64,000 bases of DNA from JAJXWB01 sp037044955. Its GTDB lineage: Bacteria > Pseudomonadota > Alphaproteobacteria > Rhizobiales > Beijerinckiaceae. The notes under the pieces are model-generated. The model did not search any database. It worked only from the letters and a program-made list of their open reading frames with translations, and was not told where the DNA came from. The position numbers and the translations under genes were made by a program. Numbering within the stretch: position 1 is the first letter of the stretch; every line of letters starts with the position of its first letter. The stretch lies in contig JBAOHX010000002.1 of assembly GCA_037044955.1 (NCBI GenBank), forward strand, positions 1,364,001 to 1,428,000, read 5' to 3'. Below, one piece after another: positions 37,342 to 44,816 of the stretch.

Positions 37342-37586
37342 GCCGCCGCTCCGCATTTCTCCGGCCTGTGCTTGCGAATGGTCGAAGCCGGATATTGCGC
37401 GAGCTTGTCGGCCGGGCGCACGGGGCGGGCGACGAGTTCGCCGCCGCAGTTCGGGCAGCGCATGGCGAGCCTCATCTGCCCGCAGTCGCGACACCAGGTG
37501 CATTCGAACGAGCAGATCAGCGCGTCGCGGCTGTCGGGCGGCAGGTCGTGGTCGCAGCATTCGCAGTTCGGGCGCAGTTCGAGCAT
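37338..37586 (-). CDS. DUF1272 Cys-rich small protein
   Basis: 82 residues opening MLELRPNCECCDHDLPPDS, then ICSFECTWCRDCGQM and CPNCGGELVARPVRPADKL. Eight Cys arranged as C-x-CC, C-x3-C-x2-C-x2-C and CPNC make it a probable zinc-binding protein of the DUF1272 family. It overlaps the DUF333 gene by four bases; coupled translation is likely. Confidence 0.85.
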   Translation of the reverse strand: MLELRPNCECCDHDLPPDSRDALICSFECTWCRDCGQMRLAMRCPNCGGELVARPVRPADKLAQYPASTIRKHRPEKCGAAA

Positions 37587-37674
37587 GGCGAAGACCTCGA
37601 AACGAGAGTCCGATGAATCGCTTGCGCCGGTTTCCTGCGAAAGCGATTCATCTTTTCGTTTGCCGCCTGCTCGA

Positions 37675-38964
37675 TCAGCCCGCCGCAGCCAGCGCCTGAT
37701 CGAGATCGGCGATGAGGTCGGCGACATCCTCGATGCCGACGGAAATGCGCACGACGTCGGGGCCGGCGCCGGCGATGATCTTCTGCTCGTCGGTGAGCTG
37801 GCGATGCGTGGTCGAGGCGGGGTGAATGACCAGCGAGCGCGTGTCGCCGACATTGGCCAGGTGCGAGAACAGCTTCAGGTTCTTCACCAGCGCGAGGCCG
37901 GCGTCGTAGCCGCCCTTGAGACCGAAGGTGAAGACCGCGCCCGCGCCCTTCGGGCAGTATTTCTTGGCGAGGTTGTGGTAGCGGTCGCCGGGCAGGCCGG
38001 GGTAGCTGACCCATTTCACCGCCGCATGGTTCGACAGATGCTCGGCGATGGCCTGCGTATTGTCGGCGTGGCGCTGCATGCGCAGCGGCAGCGTCTCGAT
38101 GCCGGTCAGGATCATGAAGGCGTTGAAGGGCGAGAGCGCCGGTCCGAGATCGCGCAGGCTCAGCACGCGCAGCGCGATGGCGAAGGCGAAATTGCCGAAG
38201 GTTTCGCCGAGCACCATGCCGCCGTATTCCGGGCGCGGCTCGGAGAGCATCGGATAGCGCTTGTCGGCGAGCCAGTCGAACGTGCCGCCGTCGACCACCA
38301 CGCCGCCGATGGAATTGCCGTGGCCGCCCAGGAATTTGGTGGCGGAATGCACGACGATGTCCGCGCCGTAGTCGAACGGCCTGAGCAGGTAGGGCGTCGC
38401 CAGCGTGTTGTCGACGATCAGCGGCACGCGGGCGCGCTTGGCGATCTTGGCGATCGCCTCGATGTCGACGATCACGCCGCCGGGATTGGCGATGGACTCG
38501 ACGAAGATCGCCTTGGTGCGCGGCGTGATCGCCGCCTCGAAGGTCGAGAGATCGTCCGGGTCGGCCCATTTCGGCGTCCAGCCGAAATTCTTGTAGCTGT
38601 GGTTGAACTGGTTGATCGAGCCGCCGTAGAGCTTGGTGGAGGCGACGAATTCGTCGCCGGGCGTCAGCAGGGCGTGGAAGGTGAGGAATTCCGCCGCATG
38701 GCCGGAGGCGACGCCGAGCGCCGCCGTCCCGCCCTCGAGCGCGGCGACGCGCTCCTCCAGCACCGCCGTCGTCGGGTTGGTGATGCGGGTATAGATATTG
38801 CCGAACGCCTGCAGGCCGAACAGCGAGGCGGCGTGATCGACGTCGTCGAAGACGAAGGACGTCGTCTGGTAGATCGGCGTGGCGCGCGCGCCCGTGGCTG
38901 GATCGGGCTTGGCGCCGGCGTGGACGGCGAGGGTGGAAAAGCCGGGAACGGGCGTGTCGGTCAT
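37675..38964 (-). CDS. metY: O-acetylhomoserine aminocarboxypropyltransferase (MetY type)
   Basis: PLP enzyme of 429 residues that makes homocysteine from O-acetylhomoserine and sulfide, or a close variant (Cys/Met metabolism family). The PLP-binding lysine is in HSATKFLGGHGNSIGGVVVD. The MetY-length insertions and RITNPTTAVLEERVAALEGG also fit; cystathionine synthases are shorter. A near-perfect 16-bp palindrome lies 33 bases upstream and may be an operator. No SAM-II riboswitch pattern was seen. Confidence 0.92.
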   Translation of the reverse strand: MTDTPVPGFSTLAVHAGAKPDPATGARATPIYQTTSFVFDDVDHAASLFGLQAFGNIYTRITNPTTAVLEERVAALEGGTAALGVASGHAAEFLTFHALLTPGDEFVASTKLYGGSINQFNHSYKNFGWTPKWADPDDLSTFEAAITPRTKAIFVESIANPGGVIVDIEAIAKIAKRARVPLIVDNTLATPYLLRPFDYGADIVVHSATKFLGGHGNSIGGVVVDGGTFDWLADKRYPMLSEPRPEYGGMVLGETFGNFAFAIALRVLSLRDLGPALSPFNAFMILTGIETLPLRMQRHADNTQAIAEHLSNHAAVKWVSYPGLPGDRYHNLAKKYCPKGAGAVFTFGLKGGYDAGLALVKNLKLFSHLANVGDTRSLVIHPASTTHRQLTDEQKIIAGAGPDVVRISVGIEDVADLIADLDQALAAAG

Positions 38965-38996
38965 CGGGTCAATCCGTTTGTTATATCGGTACAGTC

Positions 38997-39012
38997 GTTC
39001 TTTATAGAGAAC
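38997..39012 (-). promoter_or_regulatory. Candidate operator upstream of metY
   Basis: GTTCTTTATAGAGAAC is a 16-bp inverted repeat with one mismatched pair, 33 bases before the metY start. It is AT-rich against a GC-rich background and could bind a dimeric repressor of sulfur or methionine metabolism. The cognate regulator is not in the window. Confidence 0.5.
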
Positions 39013-39075
39013 AGACTGGCGGAGTCAATCGTCGGCCGGTTTTGTCCGCGAGACAAGTGTGGCGGCCGCGAAGGA

Positions 39076-39609
39076 TCAGGAGCGGCGGCCAGCCCGCAAC
39101 GCGCGCAACGTTTCCAGCGCGCCCTGAATGTGCGGCTGCGCCTGCGATGAAGACACGACCGACAGGATGCGGGCTTCCGGCGAGATCACGTAGGACACGC
39201 GCGCCGCGTAGGGGCCGCGGCCGCCGACGTCGTAGGCCTTCATGACGGCGCGGTCCGCATCGGCGCCGACCGCGAACCTGTCGCGACATTCCGACGCGGA
39301 GAACTTGCGCTGCGTTTCGATGTCGTCGCCGGAGACGCCGATGACGCTTGCGCCGAGCGCGGCGAATTCCTCCGTCGCCTCGGCGAAGAGATGCGCCTCC
39401 TCGGTGCACACGCTGGTGAAGCTCTTGGGGTAGAAATAAAGGACGACAGGCCCCTTCCGCAGAGCCTCGGCCAGCGAGAAGCGGAAGTCCTTGCCCGCCA
39501 GCGCGCCGTCGATCTGGAAGTCCGGCGCCGGCGCGCCTTCGGAGAGGGCGGCTCTGGCGGCCCCGGCGGCGACGAGAAAGGCGAGGGCGAGCGCGAGCGT
39601 TCTTTTCAT
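39076..39609 (-). CDS. Periplasmic peroxiredoxin (AhpC/TSA, BCP-like)
   Basis: 177 residues. A signal peptide (LALALAFLVAAGAARA) precedes a thioredoxin-fold peroxiredoxin: PAPDFQIDGALAGKDFRFSL, the active site FYPKSFTSVCTEEAHLFAEA with the peroxidatic Cys, and a second Cys in ASECRDRFAVGADADR that could resolve it. It is exported, unlike typical BCP proteins. It should reduce peroxides in the periplasm with an unknown thiol donor. Confidence 0.9.
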   Translation of the reverse strand: MKRTLALALAFLVAAGAARAALSEGAPAPDFQIDGALAGKDFRFSLAEALRKGPVVLYFYPKSFTSVCTEEAHLFAEATEEFAALGASVIGVSGDDIETQRKFSASECRDRFAVGADADRAVMKAYDVGGRGPYAARVSYVISPEARILSVVSSSQAQPHIQGALETLRALRAGRRS

Positions 39610-39667
39610 GCGGCCTCCGGCTTGCTGCGCTGGCGAAGATAGCGCTGCCGTCGCTGTCGCACAGAGG

Positions 39668-41623
39668 TCAGGCGATCCTGCGCGCGATCGGCAGGCCGAG
39701 ATCGCGCCGCGCGCCGATGAAGGGCAGGACCTGGTCTTCCGCCAACGGGCGACTGAACAGGTAGCCCTGCGCCATGTTGCAGCCGAACGACCTGAGCAGC
39801 GCGAGCTGCTCGCCGGTCTCCACGCCCTCGATCACGCAATCGAAGTTGAGATTGCGGGCCATGGCGATCATGCTCCTGACCACGTCGCGCGCGAGCGGAC
39901 TCGTGTCCATTTCCCGCACGAAGCTGCGGTCGATCTTGATGCGGTCGAGCGGCAGGCGATGGACGTAGTTGAGGCTCGAATAGCCCGTGCCGAAATCGTC
40001 CAGCGATACGCTGGCGCCGATGGACTTCAGGGCCAGGACCGCCTTGCGCGCGCGCTCGAAATCCGTGACCAGCGCGGTCTCGGTGATCTCGAAATCGATG
40101 CGGCTCGGCGCGATCGGGCCGCTGGCGGCGATGGCGATGATCTGCGTCAGCGCTGACGGCGACATCAGATCGCAGGCCGAGAGATTGAACGACAATTGCA
40201 CGTCCTGCGGCCAGGCGCTCGCTGATCTCAGCGCCTTGCGCAGCAGCGCGCGCGAGAGGGGATAGATGATGTCCGAGCGTTCGGCGATGGCGACGAATTC
40301 GCCGGGAGCGACGAGGCCGAGGTCGGGACTGTTCCAGCGCGCCAGCGCCTCGAAGGAAACGATGGCGCCGGTCTCGGCCTCGTGCAGCGGCTGGTAGACG
40401 AGGCTCATTTCGGCGTCGAGGTCGGCGCGGCGCAGGCATTGCTCCACCAGCGCCGCGCCCTTCATGCGGCGCTCGTGCTCCTCGCTGAAGACGATGGCGT
40501 GGCCGCGATGGTTCTGCTTGGCGAAGTACAGCGCGAAATCCGCGCGCTCGTAGAGGCGGCGCGGCGTCTCGCCGGCGTCGGGAAAGGCGGCGAAGCCGAT
40601 GGAGGAGGAAATCGCGGCGATGGCGTCGTCGAAGGCGAAGGGCTCGCGCGTCGTCTCGCAGATCAGGCGCCCCAGCGCGAGGATGCGGTCTTCGTCGCGC
40701 ACGTTCTCGACGATGAGGCCGAATTCGTCGCCGCCGAGTCGGGCGATGAAGGCGTCCGCGTCGAGCGCCTCGCTGAAGCGCGCGCTGCATTCGACCAGCA
40801 CGCGATCGCCGACGAGATGGCCGAAGACGTCGTTGACCGGCTTGAAGCCGTCGAGATCGAGAATGCCGACGTAGACGCGGGCGCCCTCGGCGTTGCGGGC
40901 GACCGCCGTTTCGAGCCGCTCGAAGAACTGGCGGCGGTTGGGCAGGCTCGTGAGGCTGTCGACATGCGCGAGCCGGGAATTCTCGTCGCTGAGCTTCTGC
41001 GCGTCGACCTGCGCCGCGACGAGTTCGAGAAAATCGCGCGAGGAGCGCATGACCATGAAGGTCGTGCCGAACATGACGACGAAAAGGCCGCAGGCGCCGA
41101 TGACCATCGGCTGCGGCGTCGCCAGGGCGAGCAGCAAGGAGACGGAGGGAATGCAGACGGCCGAGACGGCGAGCGCGGAAATCGGGAAATTGACGAGGCA
41201 ATAGACCGCGGCCAGCGCCGTGATGCCGAAGACGCCGGCGATGACGCCGCGCAGGGATTCCGCGCCGTGGAAGTAGAGGCTGCACACCCAGGCGGTGCAC
41301 AGGATCGCCATGGCCGTCGCCATGAAGCCGGCCGAGACGAGGCGGCGCGACATGGTTTCGACGTCGACGTCGGCGTTGCGGCGACGCAGCCAGACCGCCA
41401 TGCGCGCGAGCGCGGCGACGACGAGCAGCGACGGGCCGACGATCGTGACGAGAGGTTCGGCTGCGTCGGCGCAGACATAGATCGCCGCCGCAACGACGAT
41501 GGCTATGGTGAAATAGAGAACCGGGGCCTGGCGGACGTAGGCGGCATATTGCGCGCGCGCCAATGCGCGACGAACCTCGGGTCGGCGGTGGCTCGCGCCG
41601 GCCCAGTTCAGAAAACGTTTCAT
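39668..41623 (-). CDS. GGDEF-EAL cyclic-di-GMP protein with N-terminal membrane domain
   Basis: 651 residues. Five or six N-terminal membrane helices are followed by a GGDEF domain (FIARLGGDEFGLIVEN, motif intact) and an EAL domain (VSFEALARWNSPDLG, then DDFGTGYSSLNYV, KIDRSFVREMD and VIEGVETGEQL, all key residues present). The RxxD inhibitory site before GGDEF is not visible. Both synthesis and breakdown of c-di-GMP look possible. Given the exopolysaccharide locus nearby, it may influence surface behaviour, but this is inference. Confidence 0.92.
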   Translation of the reverse strand: MKRFLNWAGASHRRPEVRRALARAQYAAYVRQAPVLYFTIAIVVAAAIYVCADAAEPLVTIVGPSLLVVAALARMAVWLRRRNADVDVETMSRRLVSAGFMATAMAILCTAWVCSLYFHGAESLRGVIAGVFGITALAAVYCLVNFPISALAVSAVCIPSVSLLLALATPQPMVIGACGLFVVMFGTTFMVMRSSRDFLELVAAQVDAQKLSDENSRLAHVDSLTSLPNRRQFFERLETAVARNAEGARVYVGILDLDGFKPVNDVFGHLVGDRVLVECSARFSEALDADAFIARLGGDEFGLIVENVRDEDRILALGRLICETTREPFAFDDAIAAISSSIGFAAFPDAGETPRRLYERADFALYFAKQNHRGHAIVFSEEHERRMKGAALVEQCLRRADLDAEMSLVYQPLHEAETGAIVSFEALARWNSPDLGLVAPGEFVAIAERSDIIYPLSRALLRKALRSASAWPQDVQLSFNLSACDLMSPSALTQIIAIAASGPIAPSRIDFEITETALVTDFERARKAVLALKSIGASVSLDDFGTGYSSLNYVHRLPLDRIKIDRSFVREMDTSPLARDVVRSMIAMARNLNFDCVIEGVETGEQLALLRSFGCNMAQGYLFSRPLAEDQVLPFIGARRDLGLPIARRIA

Positions 41624-41868
41624 TCGGCCCCCAGCGCGAACAATGAACGCGCGCAGGCGATCATTGCTTTCCGGCGTTTAACTTTCCCTTACGGCTGCGC
41701 GCGCGCCGATGCGCGCGGGAGGCCGTATCGCCTGTCTTTTCCGCTAGATGCGATCAGCGCTCACAAGGCGGTGAACGCGTCCGCGCGCCGGCCGCGCGCA
41801 ATCGTCACCGCGCGTTAACTTTTTGCGGTGAAGGCTGCGCGCCTGTTTGCGTCATACGGAAGCGTTCC

Positions 41869-42441
41869 ATGCGTCGTTCTATTCCCGCCCTCTGCGCGGT
41901 TTCGTTGGGCGCGCTCGCGCTCGGCGGCTGCGCCAGCACGATGCCTGCGGAGCCGCAGGTCATGGTCATGCCCGGCAAGGGCAAGTCGTACACGGCCTTC
42001 CAGCGCGACGACGATTATTGCCAGTCCAGCGCCCAGGCGGCGGTCGGCTATCGTTCGCCGGGCCAGGCCTCCAACGACCAGACTGTCGGCGGCGCGGCCG
42101 TCGGCACGGCGGTCGGCGCGCTCGCGGGCGCGGCCATCGGCGCCGCCGCCGGCAATGCGGGCACGGGCGCGCTCGTCGGCGCGGGCGCGGGGCTCGCGGG
42201 CGGCTCGATCGTCGGCGCGCAGAACGGGCGGCGCGCGGGCGGCGCGATCCAGGGACGCTACGACCGCGCCTATGCGCAATGCATGGTTTCGCGCGGGCAT
42301 CGCATGTCGGAGCCCGAGGTCGAGCCGGTGGTCGTGGTCGACGAGCCGCCGCCGGTCTACGTCTATCCGCGGCCATACTATTGGGGGCCGGGCGTCTATT
42401 ACGGCCCGCCGCGCCCGTACTACCGGCGCGGCTGGTGGTAG
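41869..42441 (+). CDS. Glycine-zipper lipoprotein
   Basis: 190 residues. A signal peptide with lipobox LGGC is followed by FQRDDDYCQSSAQAAVGY, then a glycine-zipper membrane-like segment (AAVGTAVGALAGAAIGAAAG and a second run) and QCMVSRGHRM. The C-terminus is a Pro/Tyr-rich tail (YPRPYYWGPGVYYGPPRPYY). Such YMGG/glycine-zipper proteins sit in the outer membrane. A repeat element begins 31 bases after the stop. Confidence 0.82.
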   Translation: MRRSIPALCAVSLGALALGGCASTMPAEPQVMVMPGKGKSYTAFQRDDDYCQSSAQAAVGYRSPGQASNDQTVGGAAVGTAVGALAGAAIGAAAGNAGTGALVGAGAGLAGGSIVGAQNGRRAGGAIQGRYDRAYAQCMVSRGHRMSEPEVEPVVVVDEPPPVYVYPRPYYWGPGVYYGPPRPYYRRGWW

Positions 42442-42472
42442 GCGCGTTTGCGCGCGCCTGCGCCTGCGGCCA

Positions 42473-42586
42473 GATCAGCCTGCATTTGGGCGGAATCGCT
42501 CAAATGCAGGAAAGCTGATCGCTTGCAAAGTGCAGAGCGCGCGTACCGCGAAAAACCGGCTTCCACTTTTTCGCCGCGCGCTCTAG
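42473..42586. repeat. 115-bp composite palindromic repeat, copy 2 (inverted)
   Basis: Reverse complement of the 23.8-kb copy with about ten differences by eye. The hairpin GATCAGCCTGCATTTG/CAAATGCAGGAAAGCTGATC is followed by CAAAGTGCAGAGCGCGC, CGCGAAAAACCGGCTTCC and TTTTTCGCCGCGCGCTCTAG. It has one shortened arm (AAAG missing). It separates the glycine-zipper and AAA genes. Confidence 0.88.
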
Positions 42587-42700
42587 AAACGTGATGTTTC
42601 AGCACCAGACGGGCGCCGCGCCATGCGCAGATTTCAGTCGACCGCGTCTCCAGTCATAGAGGCTCGCGCGGGCGGCGCGCGGCCTGCGGCCTGACCGCCC

Positions 42701-43831
42701 ATGCTCGACGCTCTCTCCACTCTCGCGTCCAATCAATTGCTGGTCGGCGGCGTCGGCACGCTCGCCTTCGGCGCGCTCATGTATCTGTTGCGCGCGATCC
42801 CCGAGAAGTTCGTCGACATGCTCGGCCGCGTCCTGTGGACGAAGCTCTTTGTCGAGAGCCTGTCCAACGAATACCGCGACGTCGACGGCTTCATCGCCAC
42901 GCGGCGGCTCGATTTCTTCTCGCGCTCGCTGGAGATCAAGGACGGCGCGCTGAAGACCGGATTCGGCGGCGGCTGGGGCGTCTACAACGGCGTGCTGTTC
43001 AAATATTCCAAGTCCAAGGCCGCCCAGCAGATCGCGCCCTTCGAGTCGATCACGATTTCCTTCCTCACGCGCGACCGCACGCTGCTCGCGCGTTTCCTGG
43101 AAGATTGCAAGCCGGCGGAACATCGCAATTCGCTGACCGTGGCGCTGTATTCGGTCGGCGGCAGCGCGGGCGCGCTGCGACGGCGCAAGCGCAGCCTCGA
43201 CACGGTGTTCGTCGATCGCGCGATCAAGCAACGGCTGGTCGAACGCCTGCGCTGGTTCGTCGGCGCCGAGGCCTGGCATTCCACGCGCGGGATTCCGTGG
43301 AAGCTCGGCGTCATCCTGCACGGGCCGCCGGGCACCGGCAAGACGAGCCTCATCCACGCGCTCGCCTCCGATCTCGGCTTCGACATCAAGTACATCAAGT
43401 CGCTGCACGGCGTCGGCGCGGCCTTCCTGTCGGGGCGGCCGAACGACCTGTTCGTGATCGAGGATATCGACACGATCTCGGGCGCGCTGAGCCGCGACGG
43501 CGAGGCGCGGCCGGAGGAGCGCGGCGCTAGCGGCTCGCCGCTGCACGAAATCCTCAATTCCATGGACGGCATGCAGACGCCGGACGGGCTGAAGTTCATC
43601 GTCACGACCAACCATATCGACAGGCTCGATCCCGCGATCGTGCGGCCGGGCCGTATCGACGACGTGATCGAGATCGGGCCGCTGTCGCTCGACAGCGCGC
43701 GCGACATGTTCCGCGCCTTCTACGGCCGCGACGGCATCAGCGATTATGCGCCGCGCACCGGCGCGGAACTGCAGCGGCTGTTTTCGACCCGAAGCGCGGA
43801 AGAGGCCGAAGCCGCGCTCGCCGCGCGCTGA
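42701..43831 (+). CDS. BCS1-like AAA ATPase
   Basis: 376 residues. An N-terminal hydrophobic segment (LLVGGVGTLAFGALMYLLRA) and a BCS1-like N-terminal region (LFKYSKSKAAQQIAPFESIT, ISFLTRDRTLLARFLEDC) precede the AAA core: Walker A VILHGPPGTGKTSLIHALAS, Walker B DLFVIEDIDTISGALS, FIVTTNHIDRLDPAIVRPGR with the arginine finger and sensor. In mitochondria Bcs1 moves the Rieske protein across the membrane. Whether this bacterial relative handles a folded partner is unknown. A bc1 chaperone (CBP3) is also in the window but not adjacent. Confidence 0.88.
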   Translation: MLDALSTLASNQLLVGGVGTLAFGALMYLLRAIPEKFVDMLGRVLWTKLFVESLSNEYRDVDGFIATRRLDFFSRSLEIKDGALKTGFGGGWGVYNGVLFKYSKSKAAQQIAPFESITISFLTRDRTLLARFLEDCKPAEHRNSLTVALYSVGGSAGALRRRKRSLDTVFVDRAIKQRLVERLRWFVGAEAWHSTRGIPWKLGVILHGPPGTGKTSLIHALASDLGFDIKYIKSLHGVGAAFLSGRPNDLFVIEDIDTISGALSRDGEARPEERGASGSPLHEILNSMDGMQTPDGLKFIVTTNHIDRLDPAIVRPGRIDDVIEIGPLSLDSARDMFRAFYGRDGISDYAPRTGAELQRLFSTRSAEEAEAALAAR

Positions 43832-43844
43832 GCCGGGCGCAGGG

Positions 43845-44526
43845 TCACGCGCGGCATTGCTTCAGCGTCGCGCGCAGATCCTTCAGCGCGGATTCGTAGC
43901 GGTAGAGATCGAAGGGCGGGTATTTTTCCTGCAATTTTTCGTCGCTGGCGTCGGCGTCTTCGACAAGCGGCTCGAGCGTCTTCAGGCAATCGGCCTTGCG
44001 GCCCTGGCGGAACTGCGCGGCGGCGAGATCGGTACGTGCGCCGACGCCGTCGAGCCACGGCAGGGTTTTCACGCAAGACTCGAGCTGCTTCGACAGAAGC
44101 GTTTCGACCTTCGCGTCGTCCTTCGCCTCGGTCGCGGCTTCCACGGCTTTCTGCGTGCGCTCGCGCTCCTTGTCGGAGCAGCCGGCGGCGGGCTTGAGAT
44201 AGACGCCCTCGAACGTCGCCTCCGCGCCGCAGAAGCGCGCGCAGATGCTGCGCGTCTGCGCCTTCACCTCGACGCCGTCGGGATGCCTTGCGAATTTCAC
44301 GACGCAGACGCGGCCGGCGTCGGAGGCGCGGCCGGTCAGGCCCTGCCGCAGGCCGTCGATGGTGCAGGGATTTCCGTTCGAGCCGACGCCCGATATCTCG
44401 AAGGCGCCGGGCGTGACCTGCAAGGTGAACTCGCCGCCCCTGGTCGCGTATTCGCCCACCGCGATCTGCGCGTGGGCGGCGGAGGCCGCGAGCAAGAGCG
44501 GAGAGGGCGAGGGCGGGGCGGCGCAC
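43845..44526 (-). CDS. Exported protein of unknown function, one frameshift in the signal peptide
   Basis: About 226 residues after repair. With one extra base at 44494-44495 removed, translation from GTG 44526 gives a normal signal peptide, MRRPALALSALLAASAAHAQ. An AGGAG lies eight bases upstream. The mature part is Cys-rich (GNPCTIDGL, GRVCVVKFARHPDG, TRSICARFCGAEATFEGVYL) followed by a helical, charged half (DAKVETLLSKQLESCVKTL, FDLYRYESALKDLRATLKQC). No family was recognised. An alternative start at 44648 yields an implausible basic N-terminus. Confidence 0.7.
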
Positions 44527-44642
44527 GGCGGGGCTCCTGAGCTTGTCGGGAGCGTTGTACGGCGGCGCTTGCGGCGAAACTGTGATGTGGAGCACGAAGC
44601 GCGCGCCCCTCTTGTCGCCAGGCGGAGGAGGGATTTCACGCC

Positions 44643-44739
44643 CCTCATGCTGAGGAGCGGGCGAAGCCCGCGTCTCGAAGCATGCGCATTGCGGCCATCC
44701 TTCGAGACGCCCGCGTTCGCGGGCTCCTCAGGATGAAGG
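44643..44739. repeat. REP pair of the CCTGAGGAGC/GTCTCGAAGGATG family, copy 2
   Basis: CTCATGCTGAGGAGCGGGCG, AAGCCCGCGTCTCGAAGCATG and an inverted partner CATCCTTCGAGACGC, GCGGGCTCCTCAGGATGAAG. It is the same arrangement as at 33.8 kb, between the exported protein gene and nrdJ. Confidence 0.88.
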
Positions 44740-44752
44740 CTTTAGGCTGGAC

Positions 44753-44778
44753 AAAAAAGGCCGGGCGCAAGCCCGGCC
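44753..44778 (-). terminator. Rho-independent terminator after nrdJ
   Basis: On the minus strand a GGCCGGGC/GCCCGGCC stem with a TTGC loop is followed by six T. It begins 38 bases beyond the nrdJ stop. Confidence 0.9.
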
Positions 44779-44816
44779 ATGATTGTCGATGATCGATCGA
44801 ACGCCTTGTCAGCGCC

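Noticed and set aside
44527..44648. N-terminal extension of the exported protein from ATG 44648
   Set aside because: It gives a basic, Ser/Thr/Pro-rich leader with no signal peptide. GTG 44526 with an AGGAG site and a one-base repair gives a normal one.
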